Assembly: GCA_903935585.1 (NCBI GenBank)
Contig: CAIZSE010000013.1
Span: 1-34,307 of the forward strand
DNA: 34,307 bases
Direction of reading: 5' to 3'
Source: an uncultured Burkholderiales bacterium
GTDB lineage: Bacteria > Pseudomonadota > Gammaproteobacteria > Burkholderiales > Burkholderiaceae_C
Below the pieces are notes generated by a model. That model was not told the origin of the DNA and did no database searches. It saw nothing but the letters and a program-made list of their open reading frames with translations. Shown here piece by piece: positions 8,145 through 16,461 of the stretch. Both the position numbers and the translations under genes were made by a program. How positions within the stretch are numbered: the stretch's first letter is position 1; every line of letters starts with the position of its first letter.

Positions 8145-10415
8145 ATGAGCAGTGCCACGTCCCCCCCCTCGCAAGCGAGCCCCCGCCACCCCAAGGCGAT
8201 GGCTCCTGCTGCGGCCAATGCGGCGGCGGCCAGCTTTGCGGTGCTGGAGGCTCAACTCGGTTACCTGAGCGAAACCGAGACCACCATGGTGCGCAAGGCT
8301 TACAAATTTGCCGATGAAGCTCACCTGGGCCAAATGCGCAAAAGTGGCGAGCCCTACATCACCCACCCGATCGCTGTGGCTGTTTTGTGCACCGAATGGA
8401 AGCTGGATGCCCAGGCTCTGGCTGCAGCTTTGTTGCACGACGCCATGGAGGACTGCGGTGTAACCAAGCCCGAGCTGATCCAGCGTTTTGGCTCTCCAGT
8501 GGCCGAGTTGGTGGATGGTCTGACCAAGTTGGACAAGCTGGAGTTCAATACCCACGAAGAAAACCAGGCTGAATCGTTCCGCAAAATGCTGTTGGCCATG
8601 GCGCGCGATGTCCGTGTCATCCTCATCAAGCTGGCCGATCGCACCCACAACATGCGCACCATGTCCGACATGCCGCGCAGCAAATGGGGCCGCATTGCCT
8701 CAGAAACCCTGGAAATTTACGCCCCCATAGCCCACCGCCTGGGTTTGAACCAGATTTACAGGGAACTGCAAGACCTGTCTTTCAAACACTTGCTGCCCTG
8801 GCGCTATGCAGTACTGACCAAGGCCGTGTCCCGGGCACGCAACCGCCGACGTGATCTGATTCAAAAGGTCAAGTCGGATGTGGAGGCCGTTTTTGTTCAC
8901 GCCAAGCTCGATGTCCGCATCAGCGGTCGCGAAAAAACGCTTTATTCGATATACAAGAAGATGGATGAAAAGCACCTGAGCTTTGCCCAGGTGACCGACA
9001 TTTATGGCTTTCGGATCATCGTGCCTTCGGTGATCGATTGCTACACCGCATTGGGATGGTTACACCAGATTTACAAGCCTGTTCCCGGCAAGTTCAAAGA
9101 CCACATCGCCATCGCCAAGGTCAACGGTTACCAGTCCTTGCACACGACCCTGGTGGGGCCATCGGGCGTCAACGTCGAGTTCCAGATGCGCACCGAAGCC
9201 ATGCACCTGGTGGCGGAATCGGGTGTGGCAGCACATTGGCTTTACAAAGAACATGCGTCAGCCAGTGCCCAATCGAAACGTTTGGGCACTCAGTGGCTTC
9301 AATCGCTGCTGGATATTCAAACAGAAACCCGCGATGCCGCCGAGTTCTGGGACCACGTCAAGGTTGATCTGTTTCCTGATGCGGTCTATGTCTTCACACC
9401 GAAGAGTCAGATCATGGCTTTGCCTCGGGGCGCCACGGTGGTGGACTTTGCCTACGCCATACACAGTCGGGTGGGCGACCACGCCATGGCCGCACGCATC
9501 AATGGCGATCAGGTGCCGCTGCGTACGGAGCTCAAAAATGGCGACGTGATCGAGGTGATCACGGCCCCAGTGTCTGCCCCCAATCCGGCTTGGCTGGGTT
9601 TTGTGCGCACTGGCCGGGCCCGGTCCAAAATCCGCCATCACCTCAAAACCATGGCACAAAGCGAGTCGGTGGAATTGGGCGAAAAACTGCTCACGCAATC
9701 GCTTCGCGCAGAGGGCATCGACAAACTGCCTGCAGACGATGCCGCAGGTCATGTATTGTGGGAAAAACTATTGCGCTTCACGGGCAACCGCAACCAACAA
9801 GATTTGTTGATGGACATCGGCTTGGGTAAGCGCATCGCCACCATTGTGGCCAAACGCTTGGCGGCCTTGCTGTCAGAGCTTGGCCAAAAACCCGATGCAC
9901 TGCTGATGACCCGTGAGCGTTTTACAGCCCACGAATCCATCTCTCAAGGTGCCATCACCCTGGACGGCAGCGAAAACGCATCGGTGGTCTATTCACGCTG
10001 CTGCCGCCCCTTGCCGGGGGACGATATTGTGGGATACCTGGGCCGTGGTGAAGGCCTCGCTGTGCACACCCGCGACTGTGCCATCGCCAAGAAACTCGAA
10101 CACAAGGACCGCGAGCGCTTCATCGGCGTTGAATGGTCCGATGAATTGAATCGAAATTTTGAAACCGTCATCAACGTCACGGTGGTCAATGGCAAAGGCG
10201 TATTGGCCAGAGTTGCTGGCGCACTGGCCCATTGCGAGACGGACATTGTTCACATCGACATGGGACAAGAACTGCCACAGGACACGGCCGAGTTGAAGTT
10301 CTTGATCGCCGTGCGTGATACAGCCCATCTGGAACAAGTGCTTCGCCAACTGAAACGCACACCCTCCGTTATCCTGGCGGATCGGCAAACCAACAAAGGC
10401 AACTCAGCCTCTTGA
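8145..10415 (+). CDS. spoT: bifunctional (p)ppGpp synthetase/hydrolase (SpoT/Rel)
   Basis: A 756-residue RelA/SpoT homologue. Domains in order are an HD hydrolase domain with ALLHDAMEDCG (HDxxED motif intact), a synthetase domain with SGREKTLYSIYKKM, TDIYGFRIIV, KFKDHIAIAKVNGYQSLHTT and EFQMRT, a TGS domain (VDLFPDAVYVFTPKSQIMALPRGATVVDFAYAIHS), and a C-terminal ACT domain after the Cys-Cys-containing CCRPLPGDDIVGY region. Both catalytic sites look intact, so it probably makes and degrades ppGpp. I chose the ATG at 8145 because the upstream in-frame TTG at 8061 lies inside the rpoZ terminator. It converges with greB. Confidence 0.95.
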   Translation: MSSATSPPSQASPRHPKAMAPAAANAAAASFAVLEAQLGYLSETETTMVRKAYKFADEAHLGQMRKSGEPYITHPIAVAVLCTEWKLDAQALAAALLHDAMEDCGVTKPELIQRFGSPVAELVDGLTKLDKLEFNTHEENQAESFRKMLLAMARDVRVILIKLADRTHNMRTMSDMPRSKWGRIASETLEIYAPIAHRLGLNQIYRELQDLSFKHLLPWRYAVLTKAVSRARNRRRDLIQKVKSDVEAVFVHAKLDVRISGREKTLYSIYKKMDEKHLSFAQVTDIYGFRIIVPSVIDCYTALGWLHQIYKPVPGKFKDHIAIAKVNGYQSLHTTLVGPSGVNVEFQMRTEAMHLVAESGVAAHWLYKEHASASAQSKRLGTQWLQSLLDIQTETRDAAEFWDHVKVDLFPDAVYVFTPKSQIMALPRGATVVDFAYAIHSRVGDHAMAARINGDQVPLRTELKNGDVIEVITAPVSAPNPAWLGFVRTGRARSKIRHHLKTMAQSESVELGEKLLTQSLRAEGIDKLPADDAAGHVLWEKLLRFTGNRNQQDLLMDIGLGKRIATIVAKRLAALLSELGQKPDALLMTRERFTAHESISQGAITLDGSENASVVYSRCCRPLPGDDIVGYLGRGEGLAVHTRDCAIAKKLEHKDRERFIGVEWSDELNRNFETVINVTVVNGKGVLARVAGALAHCETDIVHIDMGQELPQDTAELKFLIAVRDTAHLEQVLRQLKRTPSVILADRQTNKGNSAS

Positions 10416-10432
10416 GCGCAGGACCCGCTCAA
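10412..10432. other. hairpin at spoT/greB convergent ends
   Basis: TTGAGCG (10412-10418) and CGCTCAA (10426-10432) form a 7-bp stem with a 7-base loop spanning the stop codons of both convergent genes. There is no T-run on either side, so it is at best a weak bidirectional terminator or mRNA 3'-end structure. Confidence 0.35.
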
Positions 10433-10986
10433 ACGGGGGATGGGTAGCAGACCTGCAAAACCTCAATGTCCACAATGCCTGCTGGTGTGACCAACTTGAG
10501 TTCGTCCCCTTCACGCGATTTGAGCAAAGTGCGCGCAATCGGCGAAACCCAGCTGACCTGCGCTTGTGAGCTGTCGACTTCATCGATGCCCATGATGGTG
10601 ACCGTGCGCTTTGTACCGGAAGCCTCCACATACGTGACGGTCGCACCAAAGAACACCTGTTCACTGCCATGGTTCACTGAAGGGTCCACCACTTGCGCCA
10701 CTTCCAGTCGCTTGGTCAGGAACCGGATACGCCGATCGATCTCACGCAAACGCTTTTTGCCGTAGATGTAATCGCCATTTTCCGAGCGATCGCCATTGCT
10801 GGCGGCCCAATGCACGATCTCAACCACTTTGGGCCGTTCATCATCGATCAGGGAGAACAGTTCAGCCCTCAAGCGGGCATAGCCTGCTGGCGTCATGTAG
10901 TTGCGAGCACCCGTGGGAATGGCGGGCAATTCCAGTTCATCATCCTCAACACCGTCGTCAGTTTCTTTGGTGAATGCTTTGCTCAT
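10429..10986 (-). CDS. greB: transcription elongation factor GreB
   Basis: A 185-residue GreA/GreB family protein. It has an N-terminal coiled-coil with the acidic tip: ENYMT-like ARNYMTPAGYARLRAELFSLIDDERPKVVEIVHWAASNGDRSENGDYIYGKKRLREIDRRIRFL, followed by the globular FKBP-like domain (VFFGATVTYVEASGTKRTVTIMGIDEVD). GreB binds the RNA polymerase secondary channel and stimulates cleavage of backtracked RNA. The GDYIYGKKRLREID stretch is typical of GreB rather than GreA. I place the start at MSKAFTKETDD (10986); the 36 upstream in-frame residues overlap the tRNA terminator region and look non-coding. Confidence 0.9.
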   Translation of the reverse strand: MSKAFTKETDDGVEDDELELPAIPTGARNYMTPAGYARLRAELFSLIDDERPKVVEIVHWAASNGDRSENGDYIYGKKRLREIDRRIRFLTKRLEVAQVVDPSVNHGSEQVFFGATVTYVEASGTKRTVTIMGIDEVDSSQAQVSWVSPIARTLLKSREGDELKLVTPAGIVDIEVLQVCYPSPV

Positions 10987-11083
10987 GTCGTGATGCTCAA
11001 AGGTGCGGTTGAATGATGGGTTTAGAGGCTCGGGGGGTTCTGACGCGTGAATTTGGTTTGTGAAATGAGCTTGCCAAAAATAG

Positions 11084-11113
11084 AAAAAGCCCACAACTTT
11101 CGTTGTGGGCTTT
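11084..11113 (-). terminator. terminator downstream of tRNA-Arg
   Basis: A perfect 12-bp stem (AAAGCCCACAAC at 11086-11097 with GTTGTGGGCTTT at 11102-11113) around a TTTC loop. On the minus strand it is followed by a T-rich stretch (TTTTTCTA). It lies between the tRNA and greB and ends the tRNA transcript; it could also shield greB from upstream transcription. Confidence 0.85.
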
Positions 11114-11121
11114 CTGATTTT

Positions 11122-11198
11122 TGGTGCGGCTGGCAGGAATTGAACCCACGACCCCTTGGTTCGTAGCCAAGTACTCTATCCAACTGAGCTACAGCCGC
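11122..11198 (-). tRNA. tRNA-Arg (anticodon ACG)
   Basis: A 77-nt cloverleaf on the minus strand: acceptor GCGGCTG/CAGCCGC, D-arm TAGCTCAGTTGGATAGAG, anticodon stem CTTGG/CCAAG enclosing CTACGAA (anticodon ACG; A34 would be deaminated to inosine by TadA), T-arm GTGGG-TTCAATT-CCTGC, discriminator A and an encoded CCA. All stems pair. It has its own -10 box and terminator, so it is an independent transcription unit between the peptide-transporter operon and greB. Confidence 0.96.
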
Positions 11199-11210
11199 AC
11201 TTCGAGGGGA

Positions 11211-11216
11211 ATTATA
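11211..11216 (-). promoter_or_regulatory. -10 box of the tRNA-Arg promoter
   Basis: A perfect TATAAT on the minus strand, 12 bases upstream of the tRNA 5' end, with a weak -35-like TCAAAC about 17 bases further up (11234-11239). A GC-rich stretch follows the -10, as expected for a stringently controlled stable-RNA promoter. The -35 assignment is tentative. Confidence 0.65.
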
Positions 11217-11251
11217 GCAAGCTTTTCCAGGCGGTTTGAGCCGCTCCAGAT

Positions 11252-12769
11252 TTATTGCCAGGACGCCGCTGCCATGTCGTTTGCAAAAATTGGCGAGCTG
11301 GACCATAGGCCTTTCAGGCCTTTGCGGTAGACGGCCGTATTGGAAGCATTGAACAAAAACACGTTCACGGCATCCTTGGCGATCATCCGCTGCATATCGC
11401 CAAACAGTTGGGTTCTCTCTTTGGCCGCTGTTGTAGACGAATGCTTGGCCGCCAGATCGCGAAAGGCCTTGCTGTCATAGCCCCAGTAATACTGTGCGTT
11501 GGCATAGTTCATGTAATCAAGCGGCTCCACATGGTTGATGACCGTGAGGTCGAAGTTGCCCTTGAAGGTGCCCCCCAGCCACTGGGCCCATTCCACGTTT
11601 TCGATCTTGGCTACGATGCCGACCTTGGCCAGTTGCGCCGCCAGGATCTCGCCCCCCTTGCGCGCATAGGGCGGTGGAGGCAAAGTCAATGTGACATTCA
11701 GGGGGGTCTGCACGCCAGCCTCCTTCAGCAGGGCTTTCGCTTTTTCGGGGTCGTAGGCATACAAACCACTCAATTCAACATAACCCGCATCGGTGGGCGC
11801 CATGTGACTGCCAATGGGTTTGGCCAGACCTTCAAATACGCCGTCTATGAACGCTTTTTTATCGACAGCATGCGAAAGGGCACGGCGCACACGCACATCG
11901 TCAAATGGTTTTTTGCGGTTGTTGATGGTCATGATGCCTTTGCCTGCCGTGCTGCCCATCTCCACCACAAAACGCTTATCGGCTTGGAACTGTTTGAGGC
12001 TCTGCGGTGATTGAAACCGTGGCATGCCATCAATGTCACCTGCCAACAAGGCGGCCACCTGAGCTGCCGAGTCATTGATGAAACGGAAAGTGACCTTCTT
12101 TAGCTTGATGGCGTTGGCATCGCGAAAGCCATCCCATTTGGACAAAGTCACCGCCGTGCCTTTGGCCCAGCTGTCGAGTTTGTAGGGGCCCGTGCCAATG
12201 GGTTTGGTGGCGGCACTGGCCGCACTGTCAGGGTGCAGAATAACCGCTGTGTTTTCACCCATTCTGAACAGGAAGTTGCCATCGGGGTTGTTCAGCACCA
12301 GGACCACCGTGTGTGCGTCAGGGGTGGCGATGTGGCTGATGTTGTTGAAGACGGCCCCTTTGGCCTTGTTGGTGCTTTTGGGGTCTTTGGCACGGTCAAA
12401 GCTGAACTTGACCGCCGCAGAATCAAATGGTGTACCGTCCTGAAACTTGACGCCCTTGCGCAACTTGAAGGTGTAGGCCTTGCCATCGGCGTCCATTTTC
12501 CAGCTCTCTGCCAGCAAAGGGCTGATGGTCCCATCCACATTGATCTTGGTCAGCCCTTCCAGGATGTTGTAGTGCACCACTTCGCCAATAGCAGCCGCAG
12601 GCGCCATGGTCGGGTCCAGGCTGGTGGGCTCCAGAATCATGCCCAAAATGACGCTGTCCTTGCGCGACTGGGCCTGGGTCTGCCAGGGCGCCAAGCTGAG
12701 GCTTGCCGCCAACAATGCCGCGATACCCCAAGGGATCGATCGACGTTTCATGGGAAATTGAATGCTCAT
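11252..12769 (-). CDS. peptide ABC transporter substrate-binding protein (DppA/OppA family)
   Basis: A 505-residue periplasmic binding protein of the family 5 (SBP_bac_5) type. A signal peptide precedes a probable cleavage at AQA/S (IAALLAASLSLAPWQTQAQS). The diagnostic N-terminal block is ILEPTSLDPTMAPAAAIGEVVHYNILEGLTKINVDGTISPLLAESWKMDADGKAYTFKLRKGVKFQDGTPF, followed by GTGPYKLDSW and VRRALSHAVDKKAFIDGVFEG. It would deliver oligopeptides or a similar solute to the adjacent permeases. Start 12769 is chosen for its strong CAGGAGAAAAC site; upstream in-frame codons lack support. It is last in the operon, 13 bp after the second ATPase. Confidence 0.92.
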   Translation of the reverse strand: MSIQFPMKRRSIPWGIAALLAASLSLAPWQTQAQSRKDSVILGMILEPTSLDPTMAPAAAIGEVVHYNILEGLTKINVDGTISPLLAESWKMDADGKAYTFKLRKGVKFQDGTPFDSAAVKFSFDRAKDPKSTNKAKGAVFNNISHIATPDAHTVVLVLNNPDGNFLFRMGENTAVILHPDSAASAATKPIGTGPYKLDSWAKGTAVTLSKWDGFRDANAIKLKKVTFRFINDSAAQVAALLAGDIDGMPRFQSPQSLKQFQADKRFVVEMGSTAGKGIMTINNRKKPFDDVRVRRALSHAVDKKAFIDGVFEGLAKPIGSHMAPTDAGYVELSGLYAYDPEKAKALLKEAGVQTPLNVTLTLPPPPYARKGGEILAAQLAKVGIVAKIENVEWAQWLGGTFKGNFDLTVINHVEPLDYMNYANAQYYWGYDSKAFRDLAAKHSSTTAAKERTQLFGDMQRMIAKDAVNVFLFNASNTAVYRKGLKGLWSSSPIFANDMAAASWQ

Positions 12770-12782
12770 GTTTTCTCCTGCT

Positions 12783-13607
12783 TCAAAAAAGATCATGCTG
12801 ACCGGGAACAGCTGAAACCAGCATCCGGGTGTACGGGTGCACCGCATGCTGAAAAACCTGCTGCGCCGGGCCTTTTTCTACCACACAGCCCGATTGCAGC
12901 ACCAAAACATCGTCACACATCAGGTTGACAACAGCCAGGTCATGGCTGACCAACAAATAGCTCAGGCCATACCGGTCTTGCAAGTCCATCATCAGATTCA
13001 GTACCTGCGCCTGCACCGATACATCCAGAGCACTCACCGGCTCATCGGCCACGATCAGCGCCGGACGGGTGATCAGGGCACGTGCAATGGCAATGCGTTG
13101 TCGTTGCCCGCCTGAAAATTCATGCGGGTATTTATCCAGGTCAGGGGTTCTCAGGCCCACTTCGTTCAAGGCCTGTGCCGCGCGATCGCGCAACTCAGAT
13201 CGGCCATCCGAGGGCTTGCGCAAGGTCTGGATTGGTTCGGTCACGACGTTGAATATTTTTTGTCGAGGGTCAAGCGATCCGTAGGGGTCCTGGAAAACCA
13301 TCTGGAAACCGCTGCGCAAATGCCGCAGCGCCTCCCCTCGGGTCTGATGCACATCCACCCCCTTGAACAAGACCTGCCCCTGCGTGGGTGCGTCCAAGGC
13401 CATGACCAAACGCGCCAGCGTGGACTTGCCCGAGCCCGATTCGCCGACAATGCCCAGACTTTTACCCGCCTGCAAGCAAAAACTCACATCGGACAAAGCC
13501 TGCAGGCTTGCGGCAGGTCCCCACAAACGAGAGCGGGGCATCTCGAAACGCCGCCCCAGATGCTGCACTTGCAACAGCGGAACATCCTGCACTGGAAGCG
13601 GAGTCAT
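12783..13607 (-). CDS. peptide ABC transporter ATP-binding protein (DppF/OppF-like)
   Basis: A 274-residue ABC ATPase with Walker A GESGSGKSTLARL, signature FSGGQRQRIAIARAL and Walker B ALIVADEPVSALDVSVQAQ, ending with the peptide-transporter-type tail HPYTRMLVSAVPGQ. It hydrolyses ATP to drive uptake together with the preceding ATPase. The ATG at 13605-13607 shares one base with the upstream stop (TGATG), and GGAG lies at normal spacing within the upstream gene. A longer frame to 13724 runs antiparallel in sense to the coding content of the upstream ATPase and is rejected as the start. Confidence 0.92.
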   Translation of the reverse strand: MTPLPVQDVPLLQVQHLGRRFEMPRSRLWGPAASLQALSDVSFCLQAGKSLGIVGESGSGKSTLARLVMALDAPTQGQVLFKGVDVHQTRGEALRHLRSGFQMVFQDPYGSLDPRQKIFNVVTEPIQTLRKPSDGRSELRDRAAQALNEVGLRTPDLDKYPHEFSGGQRQRIAIARALITRPALIVADEPVSALDVSVQAQVLNLMMDLQDRYGLSYLLVSHDLAVVNLMCDDVLVLQSGCVVEKGPAQQVFQHAVHPYTRMLVSAVPGQHDLF

Positions 13608-14611
13608 CAAGGCAGGCTCCAACGGGGACAACTCACCTTGTGGGGTTCGGACGCCAGACTGTTCGGTGCAATGCTTTCGGGCATCGGGGGCGTTAGCCGA
13701 CAGTCCGCCACAGCCCAGGCACATCGGTCACAAAATGCACAGCCTGCGGGGAAATCCATCAACTCGGGCACGCTGCCAGAAATGGTGGTCAAGCGGGTTC
13801 CCCGCGCCAACCCAAGGCGCGGACGTGCTGCAAAAAGTCCTCGGGTGTAGGGATGCGCCCGATGCGCAAACAGCGCCGATGTGGAAGCGCTTTCCACCAC
13901 CGACCCGCCATACATCACCATGACCCGGTCAACCTGGTCTTGCATGAGTCCCAAGTCGTGGCTGATCAACAAAAGGCCCATACCGTCTTCGTTCACCAAT
14001 TGCTTGATCAGCGCCAGCACTTCTTTTTGCACGGTGACATCGAGCGCCGTGGTGGGCTCATCAGCAATCAGCAAGTCGGGGCTGCAAGCCAACGCGATCG
14101 AGATCATGACGCGCTGCCGTTGGCCACCAGACAATTGGTGCGGGTAGGCCTCCAGCCGTTCGCGTGCGCGGGGCAATTGCACCCTTTCCAGCAATTCGAG
14201 CGCACGGGCTTTGGCCTCGGTCACACCCATGCTTTGATGCAAACGCAAAGGCTCTGCAATTTGTTTCCATATCGGGTGCAGTGGGTTGAGCGCAGTCATC
14301 GGCTCCTGGAAAATCATGGCCATCCGCGCCCCCCTCAGCTGACACAGTTGTGGCTCGGGCAAGTGAACCAACTCCTGGCCTTGTAATTTAATCGAACCAC
14401 TGACTTGCGCACGTTCGGGCAACAAGCCCATCAGGGCCAGCGCCGTGAGCGATTTGCCACAGCCGCTTTCGCCAATCAGACCGACCGTATCACCGCGTTC
14501 CATGTGCAAAGATACGCCCCTCAAAGCCTGCGCCCAACCACGGGCTGTGGGCAAAGTCACCCGTAAATCGGTCACCTGAAGCAAGGGGGCTTGTGTGGTC
14601 ATTTCAGTCAT
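13607..14611 (-). CDS. peptide ABC transporter ATP-binding protein (DppD/OppD-like)
   Basis: A 334-residue ABC ATPase: Walker A GESGCGKSLTALAL, Q-loop FQEPMTALNPLHP, signature LSGGQRQRVMISIAL, Walker B LLIADEPTTALDVTVQ and H-loop ISHDLGL. The C-terminal extension holds a Cys-rich cluster (AGCAFCDRCAWAVADC), the oligopeptide_HPY/4Fe-4S-type motif found in OppD/DppD-class ATPases. It pairs with the second ATPase immediately downstream as a heterodimer. It starts 6 bp after the second permease. Confidence 0.93.
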   Translation of the reverse strand: MTEMTTQAPLLQVTDLRVTLPTARGWAQALRGVSLHMERGDTVGLIGESGCGKSLTALALMGLLPERAQVSGSIKLQGQELVHLPEPQLCQLRGARMAMIFQEPMTALNPLHPIWKQIAEPLRLHQSMGVTEAKARALELLERVQLPRARERLEAYPHQLSGGQRQRVMISIALACSPDLLIADEPTTALDVTVQKEVLALIKQLVNEDGMGLLLISHDLGLMQDQVDRVMVMYGGSVVESASTSALFAHRAHPYTRGLFAARPRLGLARGTRLTTISGSVPELMDFPAGCAFCDRCAWAVADCRLTPPMPESIAPNSLASEPHKVSCPRWSLP

Positions 14612-14617
14612 GCCAAT

Positions 14618-15463
14618 TCACCGCTGCCTTGCCAGCCGGGGGTCGAGCACATCGCGCAGGCCATCCCCCATGAGGTTCAGTCCCAACACAGCCAACGCAA
14701 TCGCCACACCCGGATAAACCGCGAGCATCGGGGCCTGAAACATCTGTGACTGCGCCTCATTGAGCATGCGGCCCCAACTGGGCTGCGGTGGCTGCGTCCC
14801 CAATCCCAGATACGACAAGGCCGCCTCGGCCAGGATCGCGATCGCAAACTGGATGCTTGACTGCACGATCAGAACGCTCGCGATGTTGGGCAATACATGG
14901 GCCAGTGTGATGGCCATTGGGCCTTTGCCCGAAGCCCGTGCAGCGGCCGTGAAGTCACGCGACCAGACCGCGTTGGCAGCGCCACGCGAGATGCGTGCGA
15001 ACACCGGTATGTTGAAAATCCCTATCGCCACAATGCTGATGACCAGACCCGGCCCGTAAATCGCAGTCAGCATGATGGCCGACAGCAAGGCTGGAAAAGC
15101 AAATGTGAAGTCCGATGCCCGCATGATGACTTCTTCTACCCAACCCCTGCGGGCCGAGGCCAGCAAACCCAACGGCACACCGACCCCCAGGCCAATGCCA
15201 ACCGCAATGAATCCGACGAGCAGGGAGTTCTGGCAGCCCGCCAGCAACAAAGCGCCGATGTCACGCCCCAGGCTGTCTGTGCCCAGCCAGTGGGCGGCGC
15301 TGGGCAAGGCCAGCTTGTTGGGGATGTCTATGTCGCCCACCGGGTAAGGCGACCAGAACAAGGACAAGCACGCACAGAGCAAAAGCAGCAAGACCATGGC
15401 ACCACCCAGCACAAAACTGGGGTGCTTCAAGGCACGGCGCCACGCCTTGTTTTTATCCTGCAT
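14618..15463 (-). CDS. peptide ABC transporter permease (DppC/OppC-like)
   Basis: A 281-residue inner-membrane permease. The N-terminal cytoplasmic segment and first membrane helix (FVLGGAMVLLLLLCACLSLFW) are typical of OppC/DppC, followed by HWLGTDSLGRDIGALLLAG, the hallmark N-terminal motif. The ABC-contact EAA-like loop is AARASGKGPMAITLAHVLPNI. It ends ...LMGDGLRDVLDPRLARQR, the canonical family C-terminus. Its start overlaps the first permease by 11 bases. Confidence 0.93.
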   Translation of the reverse strand: MQDKNKAWRRALKHPSFVLGGAMVLLLLLCACLSLFWSPYPVGDIDIPNKLALPSAAHWLGTDSLGRDIGALLLAGCQNSLLVGFIAVGIGLGVGVPLGLLASARRGWVEEVIMRASDFTFAFPALLSAIMLTAIYGPGLVISIVAIGIFNIPVFARISRGAANAVWSRDFTAAARASGKGPMAITLAHVLPNIASVLIVQSSIQFAIAILAEAALSYLGLGTQPPQPSWGRMLNEAQSQMFQAPMLAVYPGVAIALAVLGLNLMGDGLRDVLDPRLARQR

Positions 15464-16418
15464 GGCCTGCCTTCAAACGTGGATCGATCAACGCATAAAG
15501 AACATCGATGAAAAAGTTGATCAGCACCACCAAGGCCGACAGCAACATGACCACATCACGCACCACGATGAGATCGCGGTTTGCAATGGCCTGGAAAATC
15601 AGCCGACCAATGCCCGGCAGCACGAAAACGTTTTCAATCACGATGGCACCAGTAATCAGGTTGCCAAACTGCAAGCCCATCACGGTGAGCACGGGAATCA
15701 TGGCGTTGCGCAGCACATGGCCCCACAGTACCTGGCGGCGAGACAAGCCCTTGGCCCGCGCAGTGCGGACAAAATCTTCACGAAGGGTGTCGAGTACCGC
15801 AGAGCGTGTGACCCGCGTCAAGATGGCTGTCTGTACCGCCGCCAAAGCCAATGCTGGCAACAGCAAGGCCTTCAGGGCCTCGCCCACACCACCACCATCA
15901 TCGGCCGACCAGCCCGGAAACCCACCGGCACTGAGCCACTCCAGGTGCACCGCGAACAGCAAAATCAGCAAGATCGCCAACCAGAAATTGGGCACGGCCA
16001 ATCCGACCTGGCTGAGCACCATGACGCCGACATCGCCTGCTTTGTTTTGCTGCGAAGCGGCATAAATGCCAAGTGTCAAAGCCAACGCCACCGTCAGGAA
16101 CATGGCCATCACTGCCAAGGGAATCGACACCTGCATGCGTTCAGCCATCAACTGGGCCGTGGGTGTGTCATAAGAAATGCTCAGGCCTGTTTGCCCTTTC
16201 AACAGGCCGCCAATCCAGTTCAGGTAACGGGTGCTGGCGGGCTGGTTCAAGCCCATCTTGGTTTCCATCGCAGCAATCGACTCGGACGTCGCGGTTTCCC
16301 CCAAAATCACCTGTGCTGCGTTTCCGGGCAAGAACTCCAGCACGGCAAACACCACGACCGATGTGGCCAGCAGGGTCAAAATAAAGCTCAGCAGCCTTTT
16401 GATTAAAAACAGGGGCAC
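15453..16418 (-). CDS. peptide ABC transporter permease (DppB/OppB-like)
   Basis: A 321-residue permease beginning at a GTG with the family-typical FLIKRLLSFILTLLATSVVVFAVLEFLPGN. It continues with RYLNWIGGLLKGQTGLSISYDTP and the EAA-like loop VRTARAKGLSRRQVLWGHVLRNAMIPVLTV, ending ...VLYALIDPRLK. It is the first gene of the five-gene uptake operon, preceded by CGAGGATAGC as ribosome-binding site. Only 43 bp separate its start from the divergent P1 peptidase gene. Confidence 0.93.
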   Translation of the reverse strand: MPLFLIKRLLSFILTLLATSVVVFAVLEFLPGNAAQVILGETATSESIAAMETKMGLNQPASTRYLNWIGGLLKGQTGLSISYDTPTAQLMAERMQVSIPLAVMAMFLTVALALTLGIYAASQQNKAGDVGVMVLSQVGLAVPNFWLAILLILLFAVHLEWLSAGGFPGWSADDGGGVGEALKALLLPALALAAVQTAILTRVTRSAVLDTLREDFVRTARAKGLSRRQVLWGHVLRNAMIPVLTVMGLQFGNLITGAIVIENVFVLPGIGRLIFQAIANRDLIVVRDVVMLLSALVVLINFFIDVLYALIDPRLKAGHAG

Positions 16419-16461
16419 ACGCTATCCTCGGGTCAACGAGCCACAATGAAGAGGGTTTTAA